A stretch of DNA of 64,000 bases, taken from positions 162,333,455-162,397,454 of the forward strand of contig CM062294.1 of the NCBI GenBank assembly GCA_031216915.1. Reading direction: 5' to 3'. Positions within the stretch are counted from its first letter, which is position 1. The number at the start of each line of letters is the position of its first letter. The DNA comes from Pictodentalium vernedei. Its lineage: Eukaryota > Mollusca > Scaphopoda > Dentaliida > Dentaliidae. Below the pieces are notes generated by a model, which saw nothing but the letters and a program-made list of their open reading frames with translations, did no database searches and was not told where the DNA came from. The translations under genes and the position numbers were made by a program. Of this stretch, positions 32,230 to 44,473 are shown piece by piece.

Positions 32230-34346
32230 CCAGGGGCCTTAATCGCTCACCTGACAAGGTGGTTCAGAGAAGTGTTTTGGGTCAGATTCAGTTAGTCAAG
32301 GTTCATGGACACTACATAGGAATAATGTTATGAAATTATTCATAATTCTAGTGTCCATGTCAGATGATTATTAGCATAGGTCTTCCTGATTGCTTCCAAT
32401 TCTGACAGCTGTAGACAAGTACTGCCAAACTTCCAAGGGTTGTTGTGTCACTGCAGCCTGAAAGGCAAATTTTATGGAAAAGCTCTAAGGAATGGGTTTG
32501 AACATTTATGAACAACCTCGAACCTAACACCCACCCCTGCCCAAATATTAAGCCACAGACCTGAAATGGACGAACTCAAATCTGCACCCCCCCCCCCCCC
32601 CCCCCATTCCTGCGATACCAAATTTGAAAGGGTTCTGTACCAAATATTAAAGCATTAAAATAGTGGGTCTGAAGAAAAAGATTTTTAAAGAAATTTTCTC
32701 ATGTTGTTTTGAGTTAATTTGCACTCCCATAATGAGCCCAAATATTAACCCATAGATTTGGCTTGAACAAACATGAATCTGACCCCCTTAGAGATGTTGT
32801 AAGCCAAATATGAAAGGATTCTGACAGGTGGATCTGAAAAAATAGAGTTTTAAAGAAATGTCCTCATACTGCACTAAGTTAAACTTTGGGCTTCAATAGA
32901 TAGACCAAATATTAAGCCAGAGACCATTGAGCCCAAATATGGACCTAGGGACATGGCTTGAACAAACTTGAATCTCACCCCCCTAAGGATGCTGCATACC
33001 AAATATCGAAACATTCCGGCTGCTGGATCTGAAGAAGATTTTTTAAAGAAAATTCCTCATTTTGAACTAAGTTATAATTCGGTTTACCACAGTGAGCCCA
33101 AATATGAACCCGGGGACTTGGCTTGAACAACTTGAATCTCACCCCCCTAAGCATGCTGCATACCCAATATCAAAAGATTCTTCTGTTGGATCTTGAGAAG
33201 AAGATTTTCAAAGACATTTGCCTGAAATGCACTAAGTTCAAATTTGGGCTCCTATACTGAGCCCAAATATGAACCCAGTGGGCCGATTTGAACAAACTTG
33301 AATCAGATCCACCCCACAATGTTGCATATCAAATATCAAAAGATTCTGCCTGCTGGATCTGGAGAAGAAGATTTTTAAAGAAATTTGCCTGAAATGCTTC
33401 TATAGTGAGCCCAAATATGAATCCAGGGGGCCGATTTGAACAAATTTGAATCAGATCCCCCCTACAATGTTGCATACCAAATATCAAAAGATTCTGCCAG
33501 CTGAATCTGGTGAAGAAGATTTTTTAAGAAATTTGCCTGAAATGCACTAAGTTTGAATTTGGGCTGCTATACTGAGCCCAAATATAAACCCAGGGGGCGG
33601 ATTTGAACAAACTCAAATCAGATCCTCCCTACAATGTTGCATACCAAATATCAAAAGATTCTGCCTGCTGAATCTAGAGAAGAAGATTTTTTAATGTTTT
33701 TCCCATTGCCTACAGTGTTAAAAAGTGTTTTCAAAGTCCCGAAACTGTACCCTATGATAAAACCGACCGCAATTTTTTTGGACCAATCCTTTCTGTTGGT
33801 CCTAAGGAAGCTTCACACCAAATAAAAATTCTCAGTGCCGTGCAGTTTTGGAGATATGGCGTTTTACTTTTTTTTCTATTTTTAGCTCCTACGGTTCCCA
33901 CGGGGCTACAGAAAAAGAAAATTCGGCATAAATTAGGTACTTATGACCCAATAAGCCCTCACATAAAATTTGATTCAAACCAGCCTCTCGGTTCGGAAAA
34001 TAGAAATTTTTGGCGGGCCAACAATTTTGTCCCTCCCATAACGACGCCAAATTTAGCCCATCAAACTTCTCTTAAAGAAATCCAAGTCTACACCTTAAAA
34101 GGAAGCTGCATACCATATATCAAGTCTCTGCTACTGCTGGTTGATGAGAAGAAGATTTTGGTGCCCCTTGGGGGCATGGCACCACCCAGGAGAAGGGGGC
34201 AACTTCATTTGAACAAATATTAATTGGCATTAGGTAATAAACATTTACCCAACATTTGAATAATGTAAAGTTAACACCGGACGGACGGCGGACAGAATGT
34301 GATCAGTAAAGCTCCCACTGAGCTTCGCTCAGGTGAGCTAAAAAAC
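32230..34346 (+). mobile_element. composite tandem-core element with 3' hairpin (Helentron/HINE-like), copy 1
   Basis: The 5' end has GGGGCCTTAATCGCTCACCTG. The core holds at least six units of about 165 bp (near 32738, 32925, 33095, 33262, 33411, 33577), each with GAGCCCAAATATGAACCC, TTTGAACAAACTTGAATC and CCAAATATCAAAAGATTCTG. A conserved module follows (GTTCCCACGGGGCTACAG, CCTCTCGGTTCGGAAAATAG). The end is GGACGGACGGCGGACAG, a hairpin GAGCTTCGCTC, and CAGGTGAGCTAAAAA. GCTCACCTG at the 5' end and CAGGTGAGC at the 3' end are inverted. No protein; the open frame at 33840-34223 lies in the conserved module and is not convincing. Confidence 0.7.
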
Positions 34347-34724
34347 TATATTAATTTTTTAATAAACTGATGGTGACATGAATTTCCCATTATTTTTTAA
34401 TCACATTCTTTCTTCTGAACACATTTCACATTGTGTTTGATATTTTGCAATCTTTGTAAGAAAAAGCCTAAGTTTTCTCAGTCAAGGCACCTCAAGTCAT
34501 AAAACAGTGAATTTTTCCAACAGAATGATCAGTACCTGCTACTGTGGTGTCTCATGACACTGTTAAAATTCCTAAAATCACCAAATATTGATTCATTAGT
34601 GCTGTGATTGTGCTGCAAATATCCACAAGTGCACTTTCACTATTTTGGTTTTAATCCCCACAGGCATGCATTCTGTCAAAGGGAGTGAAATTGTAGAAAA
34701 TATGTTCACAAAGAGGACAAGTTG
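34347..34724. other. no gene recognised
   Basis: AT-rich spacer between two mobile elements; nothing repeated was noticed. Confidence 0.3.
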
Positions 34725-34971
34725 CAGTACAGTTGCTGTGGACGGGTTGTAATACACGCGTGGACAGTGATGTCCACTCGTGCGTTTACCAGTCAATAAA
34801 AATCATCATCTACAAAATTTTAATTGAAGCACGGGGTTGTACCTGGTGCTTCATTATTTATTAAATTTATGATGATTATACCTATAGTTAGTGTTTGGCA
34901 TCAAATATTATTGTATCCGTGGAAATATTGCCCATCCATGGAAAGTGAGCAGTACACAGCCACTGTACTGT
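34725..34971. mobile_element. inverted-repeat MITE (family B), opposite orientation
   Basis: CAGTACAGTTGCTGTGGAC at the left and the reverse complement of CAGTACACAGCCACTGTACTG at the right form the ends. Internal words (GTGGACAGTGATGTCCAC, AATCATCATC, GAAGCACGGGGTTGTACC, GAAATATTGCCCATCC) mirror those of 4075-4351. Confidence 0.6.
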
Positions 34972-35107
34972 ATTTGTTTCAAGTATATAATATACTCTTT
35001 GATGTTTAATACATTTGTGATAGACTGGGTCCAAAGTACTCAGTACTTGTAGTACTCGAGTACCACTTTTTTGATAAAGTACCCAATACTTGCCAGCCCA
35101 GATTTTT

Positions 35108-35163
35108 GTATGTGTGTGTGTGTGTGTGTGTGTGGGCAGGGGGGGGGGGGGGGGGGGGGGGGG
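35108..35163. repeat. (TG)n followed by poly-G
   Basis: About 13 TG repeats, then a run of roughly 24 G. Overlapping proline- and histidine-rich minus-strand frames are artefacts of this tract. Confidence 0.9.
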
Positions 35164-35304
35164 CAAATGAAAAGCAAAGAAACATTTCATCTGAAGGACA
35201 GACAGACATGCAGTAACAAATTTGGGAAGCCTACATAAAAGTAGTGACTAACTTAAAATGAAAAATATAGATAGAAGAGCCAGGGCAATGTTGTCAAACA
35301 GAAA

Positions 35305-36640
35305 ACAAACAAGAGCCCCCAGAGGGCCTGATGGCATTCACCTGACGTGGTAGCCTAAATATCAACCCAGGGAATTTATTTGAACATTTAGTTGCATCTG
35401 CCCCTCATAAGAAAAGCTTATACAAAATATCAAAAGATTCTGACCGGTGGATCTAAAAAAAAAAAGGATTTTTAAAGAATATTCCTCATACTGAACTAAG
35501 TTATAATTCAGGCTCCCACAGAGAGCCCAAATATGAACCCAAGGACTTGGCTTGAACAAATTTGAATCTCACATCCCTACGGATGCTACTATATACCAAT
35601 ATCAAAAGATTCTGACTACTGGATTTTAAAGAATATTCCTCTTATTGAACTAAGTTGTAATTTGGACTCCTACAGGGAGCCCAAATATGAACCTGAGGAC
35701 TTGGCTCGAACAAACTTGAATCTCTCCCCTCTAAGGATGCAGCATCCCAAATATCAAAATATTCTGAAGAGTGGATCAAAAGAAGATTTTTAAAAAATAT
35801 TCCTCATATTGCACTAATCTAATCACAGAGAGTCCAAATATGGACCCAGGGATTTGATTTCAACAAACCTGTGAATAAATCTTCCAAAGATGTTATATGC
35901 AAAATATGAAAGCCTTTGGAGCAGTGGTATGGGAGAAGAAGATTCTTTAATGTTTTTCCCATTACTAAAATGATGACTCCGCATAAGTCCTGGAAAACTT
36001 CCCTATGATAAAACTGATGGCAATTTTTTTTTACCATTCTTTTCGGCTGTTCGTAAGGAAGCGACACACAAAATAAAAATTCTCAGTGCCGTGTAGTTTT
36101 GAAGACATGGACGTTTTAAATTTTTTCTATATTTAGATCCTGCAGTTCCCACAAGGGCAACCGGAAAATGTTTTGGCATAAATTAGGTACTTACATGTAC
36201 AACCCAATAAGCCCATCATATCAAATTTGCTTCAAATCAGCCTCTCAATTTGGAAAATAGAAATTTTGGTACAATTCGGGCTCCTACAGGAAGCCCAAAT
36301 ATGAACCCTGCGACTTGGCTTTAACAAACTTATATCTCACCTCCCTGAGGATACTGTATATATCAAAATATTCTGACTGCTGAATGTGAAGAATACTTTT
36401 GAAGAATATTCCTCATTTTGAACTAAGTTATAATTCAGGCTCCCACAGTGAGCCCAAATATGAACCCAGGGACTTGGCGTAAACAAATTTGAATCCCCCC
36501 CCCCCACCCCTCCCCCTGTAAGGATGCTGCACACCAAACATCAAAACAGTCCGACTACTGGATCTGAAAAAGTCTTTTAAAGCAAATTCCTCATTTTGAA
36601 CTAAATTATAATTCAGGCTCCCACAGTGAGTCAGGGTTTC
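35305..36640 (+). mobile_element. composite tandem-core element, copy 2 (3' end not seen)
   Basis: It starts AACAAGAGCCCCCAGAGGGC with CATTCACCTGAC. Core units occur near 35345, 35526, 35676 and 35830, then the GTTCCCACAAGGGCAACC module (about 36138), then two more units (36295, 36448). The order shows internal rearrangement. No GAGCTAAAAA end is present before the next element. Confidence 0.6.
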
Positions 36641-36869
36641 ACAAATATATTTTTGTGGGATCCATTTCCAACATGTGTCTTAATCACATGAATTATGCTT
36701 ATTTATCTTCAAATACATAGATTGTTAGATTGTTGAACCACCACATCAAAGGCTATTGCAGTAATCATGTTTATAGAAATTAATTAGATCTCATACGGTT
36801 AACCGATTAATTGACTAACCAATGATCAATATCTTGAATGATAAAAAAAATAGGCTGATGAAATCGTCA

Positions 36870-38955
36870 GATGTGTACCCATACGCGCAACTAGTAGAAA
36901 GCTGTATGACGGAGGGCCACCATGGATGCCGACATTATGTACATCATATAAGGTATGGGTACATATATATAGAAATGGATTGGAGGAGTGTCTAATTTGA
37001 TGGATAAAGGGTTAATATCTCCGGATCAAATTATCAGATTTACATAAAAAACTATACAGCACAGCACACCAGTAACCTGAATAAATATATAAAGTAACAT
37101 GACAATCGGATTGATATTTTTTGAGTTATCTCATGCCAAAGGGGTTGGAGGAATTTTCAATTTGAAGGATAAAGGGTTAATATCTTGGGATCAAATTATC
37201 AGATTAACACCAAAAACTATACAGCTCAGCACATCAGTAACCTGAACACAACTGTAAAGTAACTTGACAATCCAAGCAATATTTTTCAAGTTATCAAATG
37301 CCAAATGGACTGGAGGAATTTTCAATTTGAAGGATAAAGGGTTAATATCTCGGGATTAAAATAACAGATTAGCACCAAAAACTATACAGCTTGGTACATC
37401 AGTAACCCGAACACAAATATAAAGTAACTTGACAATCCAAGCAATATTTTTCAAGTTATTGAATGCCAAAGGGATTTGAGGAATTTTCAATTTGAAGGAT
37501 AAAGGGTTAATATCTTGGGATCAAATTATCAGATTAACACCCAAAACTATACAGCTCAGCACATCAGTAACCTGAACACAATTGTGAAGTAACTTGACAA
37601 TCCAAGCAATATTTTTCAAGTTATCAAATCCCAAAGGGATTGGAGGAATTTTCAATTTGGAGGATAAAGGGTTAATATCTCAGGATTAAAATAACAGATT
37701 AACACTAAAAACTAGACAGCTCGGTACATCAGTAACCTGAACACAAATATAAAGTAACTTGACAATCCAAGCAATATTTTTCAAGTTATCGAATGACAAA
37801 GGGGTTGGAGGAATTTTCAATTTGAAGGATAGTAACTAGACAATCCAAGCAATAATTTTCAAGTTATCGAATGCCAAAGGGATTGGAGGAATTTTCAATT
37901 TGAAGGATAAAGGGTTAATATCTCAGGATCAAATTATCCGATTTACACCAAAAACTATACAGCTCGGCACATCAGTAACCTGAACACAAATATAAAGTAA
38001 CTTGACAATCCAAGTAATATTTTTCAAGTTATCGAATGCCAAAGGGATTGGAGAAATTTTCAATTTGAAGGATAAAGGGTTAATATCTCAGGATCAAATT
38101 ATCAGATTTACACCAAAAACTATACAGCTTGGCAAATCAGTAACCTGAACACAAATATAAAGTAACTAGACAATCCAAGCAATAATTTTCAAGTTATCGA
38201 ATGCCAAAGGGATTGGAGGAATTTTCAATTTGAAGGATAATGGGTTAATATCTCAGGATCAAATTATCCGATTTACACCAAAAACTATACAGCTCGGCAC
38301 ATCAGTAACCTGAACACAAATATAAAGTAACTTGACAATCTAAGCAATATTTTTCAAGTTATTGAATGCCAAAGAAATGGATACGGACACCGGATGGACA
38401 GACGGACGGACATTCTAATAAATGGGTACTTAGGTGACTATTTTCACGGGACTACAATAAAATGCATGTCCATTATACTAAAACAAGTGATTTGGGGAAA
38501 AATTTTTGGGGTGGTAGCAAACCCTGACCCTACCCTTTACTGACCCTAACCCTACACCCTCTATTCTATACCCCACCCTAGACTAATGAAAATGGCTATT
38601 TTTTTAGGGTACCTTATCATAAAATGCATGTCCATTCTATTAAAACAACTTTTTGGGAAAATTTTTTTTGGGGTAGTAGCAAACCCTAACCCTACCCTTT
38701 ACTGACCCTAACCCCACCCCACCCCAACTCTAAACCCCACCCCAGAAAATTGGGATTTACTTGTGGGACTAGCCACCTAAATCGCGGTAGTCACCTCACC
38801 CCCGTTTATACCGAAAATTAGCCCCCTAAGTAGTCATTTATGAGTCCGGATGGACGGACAGATGGACGGACGGACAAAGGATGGACGAATGACGGATGGT
38901 CACCCCAGATGCCGGCATTCTGTGTACCATACATAGTATGGGTACACATAAAAAG
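36870..38955. mobile_element. element with GTGTACCCATAC ends and 165-bp tandem core
   Basis: The left end GATGTGTACCCATAC (36868) is inverted to GTATGGGTACACAT (38937) and also to GTATGGGTACAT at about 36955. Between them lie about eight units of 165 bp (37000-38380): GGATAAAGGGTTAATATCT, AAAACTATACAGCTCGGCAC, ATCAGTAACCTGAACAC and CAATATTTTTCAAGTTATCG. One unit near 37830 is deleted internally. Then come GGACGGACGG words and two CCAACCCTAAC-rich copies of about 165 bp (38457-38780). No coding. Confidence 0.65.
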
Positions 38956-39311
38956 TAATTGATTGGTTAACCGTTACTTTTGAAGTACGGTACTATATGG
39001 CTGGATTCACATCGCAAAATGCCATACAAAAATGTCCAATTGCTAACCATTTTTCTTTCATATTGGGTAAGCTAAAATTCACTATTTATCATCACTTTTT
39101 GAAACCAAGATGGAAACTGCTAATCAAATTTTTAAAAACAAAAAATACCCTGTATGGGTTAACTATGGAACAAACTTGCTCCAAAACAGGCAAACATTGT
39201 TACACTGGCTCACATCAATTGCATGAGACAGAGAAATGCATGCCAGTTACGTGCCAAAATACTTGTTCACTTGCATGATCATTATACTGTATCAGCTAAA
39301 AACGGTCATTC
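38956..39311. other. no gene recognised
   Basis: A 93-codon plus-strand open frame (38997-39278) has no recognisable motif and is regarded as chance. Confidence 0.3.
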
Positions 39312-39572
39312 TCAACCCTTCACCAAATGCAGGTAGCAGATGATACTTGCACAAGAAATTCTTGAATTACTAAAGATTTTCAATGTTTGTCTCAAAAACA
39401 TAGCTTATGACCGCCCCCCCCCCCCTCCTTACTGGAACAAGCTCAATGAGCTTGTTCCAATGAGGGGTCATAAGCTATGTTTTAAGACAAAAATTGAAAA
39501 TATAAAATTTGAATGGACATGTTTGTATATGGCGCTGCCCGGTTTTGTCCATTATGCTGAGTAAAGTTTTAA
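39312..39572. mobile_element. piggyBac-like TTAA MITE, diverged
   Basis: It has the same layout as 14551-14804: outer arm with GATACTTGCACAAGAAATTC, TTGTCTCAAAAACATAGC, centre TGGAACAAGCTCAATGAGC with its mirror, and the second outer arm GCTGCCCGGTTTTGTCC. A C run (about 39414-39425) has expanded inside the left arm. The end tetranucleotides have drifted from TTAA. Confidence 0.65.
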
Positions 39573-39859
39573 TTATATAAATGGTCAATGGTACAGCAAT
39601 TATTCAGCGACCTATTGGGGCAAGTGATTAATCAGTTAACCAAGGTTAACCCATGCGATTAATCAATCACGAAAACCCTTTAATCGTTTCAGCTCTAAAA
39701 TTAATTTAATTTTATTAAATTTTATCTGATGAAAAAATGCTTATATTTTGGGGGGAATGGTAAATATGGATCTTCTTAACAAGCATTTGCAAGAACATCA
39801 CAGGAATGAAATCACCGTTCTCGCAATTTGCGAAACACTGGTGAGCAAAAATATAGGCT

Positions 39860-40814
39860 TGGCTTGAAGATCTCACCCGCCTAATGATGGTGCATAGCAA
39901 ATATCAAAAGATTCTGATTGGTGGGTCTGAAGAAAAAGATTTTTAAAGAATATTCCTCATACTGCACTAATTTCAACATTTGGACTCCCATAGAGAGCCC
40001 AAATATGGACCCAGGGATCTGATTTCAATAAACGTGTAAAAAAATCTTCCAAAGATGGTATATGTGAAATTTGAAAGGTTTTGGAGGAGTGAATTGGGTG
40101 AAGAAGAGTCTTAAATGCTTTCTCCATTACCCACAGTGTTACAGAATGCTGACTAAGCATTTTTTCAAAGTCCCGAAAAAGTACCCCATGACAGACCTGA
40201 CAGAAATTTGCTTAGACCATTCCATTCTGTTGGTCCCAAGGAAGCTTCACACCAAATAAGAATTCTCAGTGCCATGTAGTTTTGGAGATATGTGCGTTTT
40301 GAATTTTGTTCTATTTTTAGCTCCTGCGGTTCCCATGGGGGGATGGGAAAATATTTTGGGCATAAATTAATTACTTATGATCAAATAAACCCACAAATTA
40401 AATTTGGTTCAAATCAGCCTCTTGGTTCGAAAAACAGAAATTTTGGGCGGGGCGAAAATACTTGCCCTCCAATAATGAAGGCAAATAAAGACCCACAAAC
40501 TTCTCTTGAACACAACTGAGTCTACACCTCAAAAGGAAGCAGCACACCACATATCAAATCTCTGCTACTCCTGGTTCACGAGAAGTTTTTTTAAGATTTA
40601 GGCAAAATTTTTGGGCTTGGCCCTACTGAGGGCCAGGGCAACTTGATTTAAACAAAATCAAAATGCAATGTCATAACAAACAAGCATCTCAAATTTCACC
40701 TAATGATTAATCGGTTCAGCAGTTTTGGAGAAGACGCAAACACCAAGTTCACGGATGGCGGATGGCGAGTGATCAATACACCTCGCCCTGACTGAAAGTC
40801 AGGTGAGCTAAAAA
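39860..40814 (+). mobile_element. composite tandem-core element, copy 3, 5'-truncated
   Basis: It contains one core unit (GAGCCCAAATATGGACCC, 39997), the TCTGTTGGTCCCAAGGAAGC stretch, the CGGTTCCCATGGGGGGATGG module and the end with hairpin CTGACTGAAAGTCAG followed by GTGAGCTAAAAA at 40814. Confidence 0.65.
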
Positions 40815-40920
40815 CTCAGTGGACCATGAGTGCTGCAGTTGGGCGAGACGCTTGGTTCAAGGAGAGAAGAAACTTGTAGCTGCTGGCTTTCGAAAGTGTT
40901 GTTAAAACCCAATAAATAAA
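40815..40920 (+). mobile_element. SINE tail fragment
   Basis: Ends GAAAGTGTTGTTAAAACCC then AATAAATAAATAAA, like the tails of the SINEs at 50838-51108 and 51740-52055. The head and most of the body are absent. It sits exactly between two composite elements. Confidence 0.45.
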
Positions 40921-40923
40921 TAA

Positions 40924-42462
40924 ACAAGAGGCCCCACAGGGCCTGAAGCGCTCACCTTGAACAGAACATGATATAAACAGAGAACAGAACACGATATAAG
41001 AGTCCAAGAATGAATCTACCTTAAGCAATCCATCTCCATAGGATACACTGCATATCTTTGAGCCCCTCAGGAGTGACAAAAACAGTCCAAGCATCATGCC
41101 TTTTCTTTAGTTGATCATGATGTAAAATGTGGAGCTCCCCTCTCAAGCCCCTTGATACAACCTATGTAGATTACTCTTCACCTCTAGAGGGTACTGAATA
41201 AAAATTGTCTAATTCTTCAGCTACTTGGCCAATTCTGGCTCCTATAGGGAGCTCAAATATCAACCCAGGCACTCGATTTGAACAAAGTTTAATCTGATCT
41301 CCTTAGAGATGCTGTATACCAAATATGAAAGCACTCTGACTGGTGGATTTGAAGAACAAAATTTTAAAGAAATTTCCTCATATTGCACTGAGTTCAAATT
41401 TGGGCTACCATAGCGAGCCCAAAATGTGAATCTCCCCCCCCCCCCCCCTAGAGATGTTGTATACCAAATACGAAAGCATTCTGACTGGTGGATCTGGGGA
41501 AAAAGATTTTTAAAAACACTTCCCCATATAGCCCTAAGTTAAAATTTGGACTACCAAAGGAAGCCCAAATATTAACATATGGACTTGGTTTGAACAATCT
41601 TGAATCTGACCATCATAACAATGAGGGTACCAAACATAAAAAAATTCTGACTCATGGTTCTGAAGAAGATTTTTAAAGAAAATTCCCCATAAAATTTGGG
41701 CTCCTGCATTGAGTCCAAATATGAATGTATGGGCTTCATTTTAACAAACTTGTATCTGACCCCTCTATGGATGCTGTACACCAAATATCAAAAGATTCTG
41801 AACACTGGTTCTTGAGAAAAGATTTTCTAAAATGTTTGCAAAAATGCTGCGCCAACATTATTCTGATGCCCTCTGCAGAACTCTCTAACAACAACAGAGG
41901 GCATTTTTTTACCATTCAATTCTACTGGTCCTAAGGATGCTTCATACCATAACTGTTCTCTGTTCCAAGTGGTTTGGGAAACATGGGAGTTTGAAAACAT
42001 TTCTATTTTTCACTCCTGGGGTTCCATGAGGCAAGTATTTATGACCCAATATTACCACATACTGAATTTCATTCAAATCGGACCATCGGTTCGGAAAATG
42101 GAAATTTTGGGTAGTACCAAAAATCTAACCACTGCCATTATAAAGCCAAATAATGCTTCACAAAGTACGTTTGAACACACGTGATTCTACATCTCAAAAG
42201 GCAGTTCCATAATGAATATCAAGTCACTGTACCCACTGGTTCATAAGATTTTGAAAATATTTTGGGAGCATTTTACCCCACCCCCTCCCTATGGGGCATG
42301 TATTACAAAAATGTAATACCCCTTTGGTACCATTACTCACTCAAACTTTAACTTGAATTGACCAAAACATGGTGTTGATGGATGACAGACGGATGGACAA
42401 TGGACGGAGAGTGATTAGATATGCCCTGCTTGACTTTGTCGAAGTGAGTTAAAAAAAAAAAA
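40924..42462 (+). mobile_element. composite tandem-core element, copy 4
   Basis: The 5' end is AACAAGAGGCCCCACAGGGC with GCGCTCACCTT. Core units lie near 41250, 41415, 41563 and 41715. A TGGGGTTCCATGAGGCAAG module follows, then GACAGACGGATGGACAATGG. The 3' hairpin CTTGACTTTGTCGAAG leads into GTGAGTTAAAAAAAAA. Confidence 0.68.
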
Positions 42463-42991
42463 AATTAAATGGTTCATGTCCGATATTTTACCCACGTTAT
42501 TAAAATTGATAAATTTGTCACTGGAGTGCAACAAGGTTTATGCTATATATAGCATTGCAAAGCCTTCTTGCACTCAAGCGATGGAATACTCCGAATACAC
42601 CGCCACCCATGCTATTCTGTAGATTATCAGGCCTAAAACAAACCAAAAACATGAACTTATGCATGAATATTATTACAATGAATACACTGTCTTATACAAA
42701 GGAATACCACACAATCCAGTGTAGACTGATTTCAAAAAGTCCTCCGTAGTGGAAGGGCAATTTTAACAAACATACAGGCCCAAATACGCTCCATACACAG
42801 TGTAAAAATTCCACAAAATTAATAAACATTCCTGTATGTTTAATAGGAATTAGGAGTATTGTAATTAAAAGTCAATTGTGTGGTTGTTTATAAACTTATA
42901 TTACTTTGTTATCAGGTGTTAAAAAATATTAATATTTGTAAACACACCCACCCATTTAGATTAGTCCCTGCTCATAGCAGTAACACAGACA
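42463..42991. other. no gene recognised
   Basis: AT-rich spacer. A 69-codon frame (42540-42749) carries no motif. Confidence 0.3.
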
Positions 42992-43232
42992 TACAGTACA
43001 GTTGCTGGTCATAATCCTTGCATGGGCAGTGCATGATGTCCATGCATGTTTTTTCCAGATAATAGAAAATCATCATCAATAAAATTTTAATTAATGAAGC
43101 ACTGAATTGTATCCTGTGGTTCATTAATTAAATTTTTGCTGATTATTGCTGTAAACAATGTTTGAAAACTAATATCATTGCATCCGCAAAAATATTGCCC
43201 ATCCACGGAAAGTGACCAGTACACAGCAGCAC
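42992..43232. mobile_element. inverted-repeat MITE (family B)
   Basis: TACAGTACAGTTGCTGGTC at the left and GTGACCAGTACACAGCAG at the right, with AATCATCATCAATAAAATT and TTAATGAAGCACTGAATTG inside. Same orientation as 34725-34971. Confidence 0.6.
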
Positions 43233-43660
43233 AGAGTCAAGGTAATTGTGTTTTACTGTCTTGAATTTCAAATTTTGTTTGTTTTTTTGTTTGTTTGTTT
43301 TTTGTTGTTTTTTTTTTTTTTTTTTGGGGGGGGGGGGTGCACCAGACCCCCTCCACTGATGAGAGGGTCACACACCCTCTTGTCCTCACTACTATCTCAC
43401 TGCTATGTGGCTCAGGTGATTCTGTGCATCATATTCTTTTTGACTCCCACTAGATACATGTATTACTCTTGCCCCTACATGTAACTTAGATATCCTGGCT
43501 AAGCACCAGTATAAACTAACATCAAATTGTGTGCTTATGTACATGTACAGTAGCTAAGATATTGGAATAGTATAATGTGCTTTGTCAGAAACTTGATCAA
43601 GTATTGATGACAAACAACAATTTATCTTATCTTATCCTGGTGCCAGTAATAAATAGTGTA
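43226..43660. repeat. segmental duplication A, first copy
   Basis: From AAGGTAATTGTGTTTTACTG through a T/G run, GATGAGAGGGTCACACACCC, CTATGTGGCTCAGGTGATTC and GCTTTGTCAGAAACTTGATC. It matches 46862-47258 at high identity, about 3.6 kb away in direct orientation. No coding. Confidence 0.8.
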
Positions 43661-43784
43661 AAAATTCCACAAATTTTTACACTGTTTGTTACTGGCACCA
43701 GGTTTTTTCAGCTATATTCTGTTATTTGTTTGTCGTTGTTCTTTGTAAATTTTACTTGATCTGATATAAATATTGTTTAAACTA

Positions 43785-44473
43785 AAACACTCATTCTCAC
43801 CCCATGGTGATAACAAAGGTACCCAAGAAATTTCGTAAAGATTGATTCATAAATATGGCCTCTAGCCCAAGTTGTATAGACGTTCTGTACAAAAAACTGA
43901 TTGTACCTAATTTCAGTACAAAATGGCCACTGGTAGCCATCTTGAATTTTGGACTGCACCCAAAAACACTCATTCTCATTCCAAGGTGATAACAAAGGTA
44001 CCCTAGAAGTTTCATGAAGATCAGTTCATAAATACAGCCTAGCCCAAGCCGTATTGACATGTGCACTTACTGGGTATACATGTAAGTAGCACTGAATATA
44101 TTAAAGTTCATCTAATTTGCATAATTTCAGCACGAGAAAAAAAACGGTATTATATGTGATGTACTCCATGTTACTAAACATTCATAGAAAAATTTATTCA
44201 AATCAGAACTTTCATACAGAAGTTCTGTACAAAAATGGCGATTGCACTAATTTCTGTACAAAATGGCTGCTGGAGGCCATCTTGAATTTTGGACCGCACC
44301 CAAAAACACTTGTTCTCACCCCACGTGATAACAAAGGTACCCAAGAAGTTTCGTAAAGATTGGTTCACCAATACACCCTCTAGCCCGAACCGTATTGAAT
44401 TGCTGTTCCCGAACAGACGGACAATGGGCCATGACATAACCTTAAATTTGACTTTGTCAAAGTTGAGCTAAAA
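43785..44473 (+). mobile_element. composite element, GGTGATAACAAAGGTACCC core family, copy 1
   Basis: Units carry AAACACTCATTCTCACCCC, GGTGATAACAAAGGTACCC, AAGTTTCGTAAAGATTG, CATAAATACGGCCTCTAGCC-like and AAAATGGCCACTGGTAGCC words, spaced about 180 or 340 bp apart. The end is GACGGACAATGGGCC, hairpin TTGACTTTGTCAAAG and TTGAGCTAAAAA. The core differs from copies 1-4 above, but the terminal architecture is the same. Confidence 0.68.

Noticed and set aside
35006..35209. proline/histidine-rich proteins
   Set aside because: Translations of the (TG)n and poly-G tract.
38525..38745. interstitial telomere repeat (CCCTAA-like words)
   Set aside because: Only scattered CCCTAACCCTA words inside two copies of a 165-bp repeat; no sustained hexamer array.
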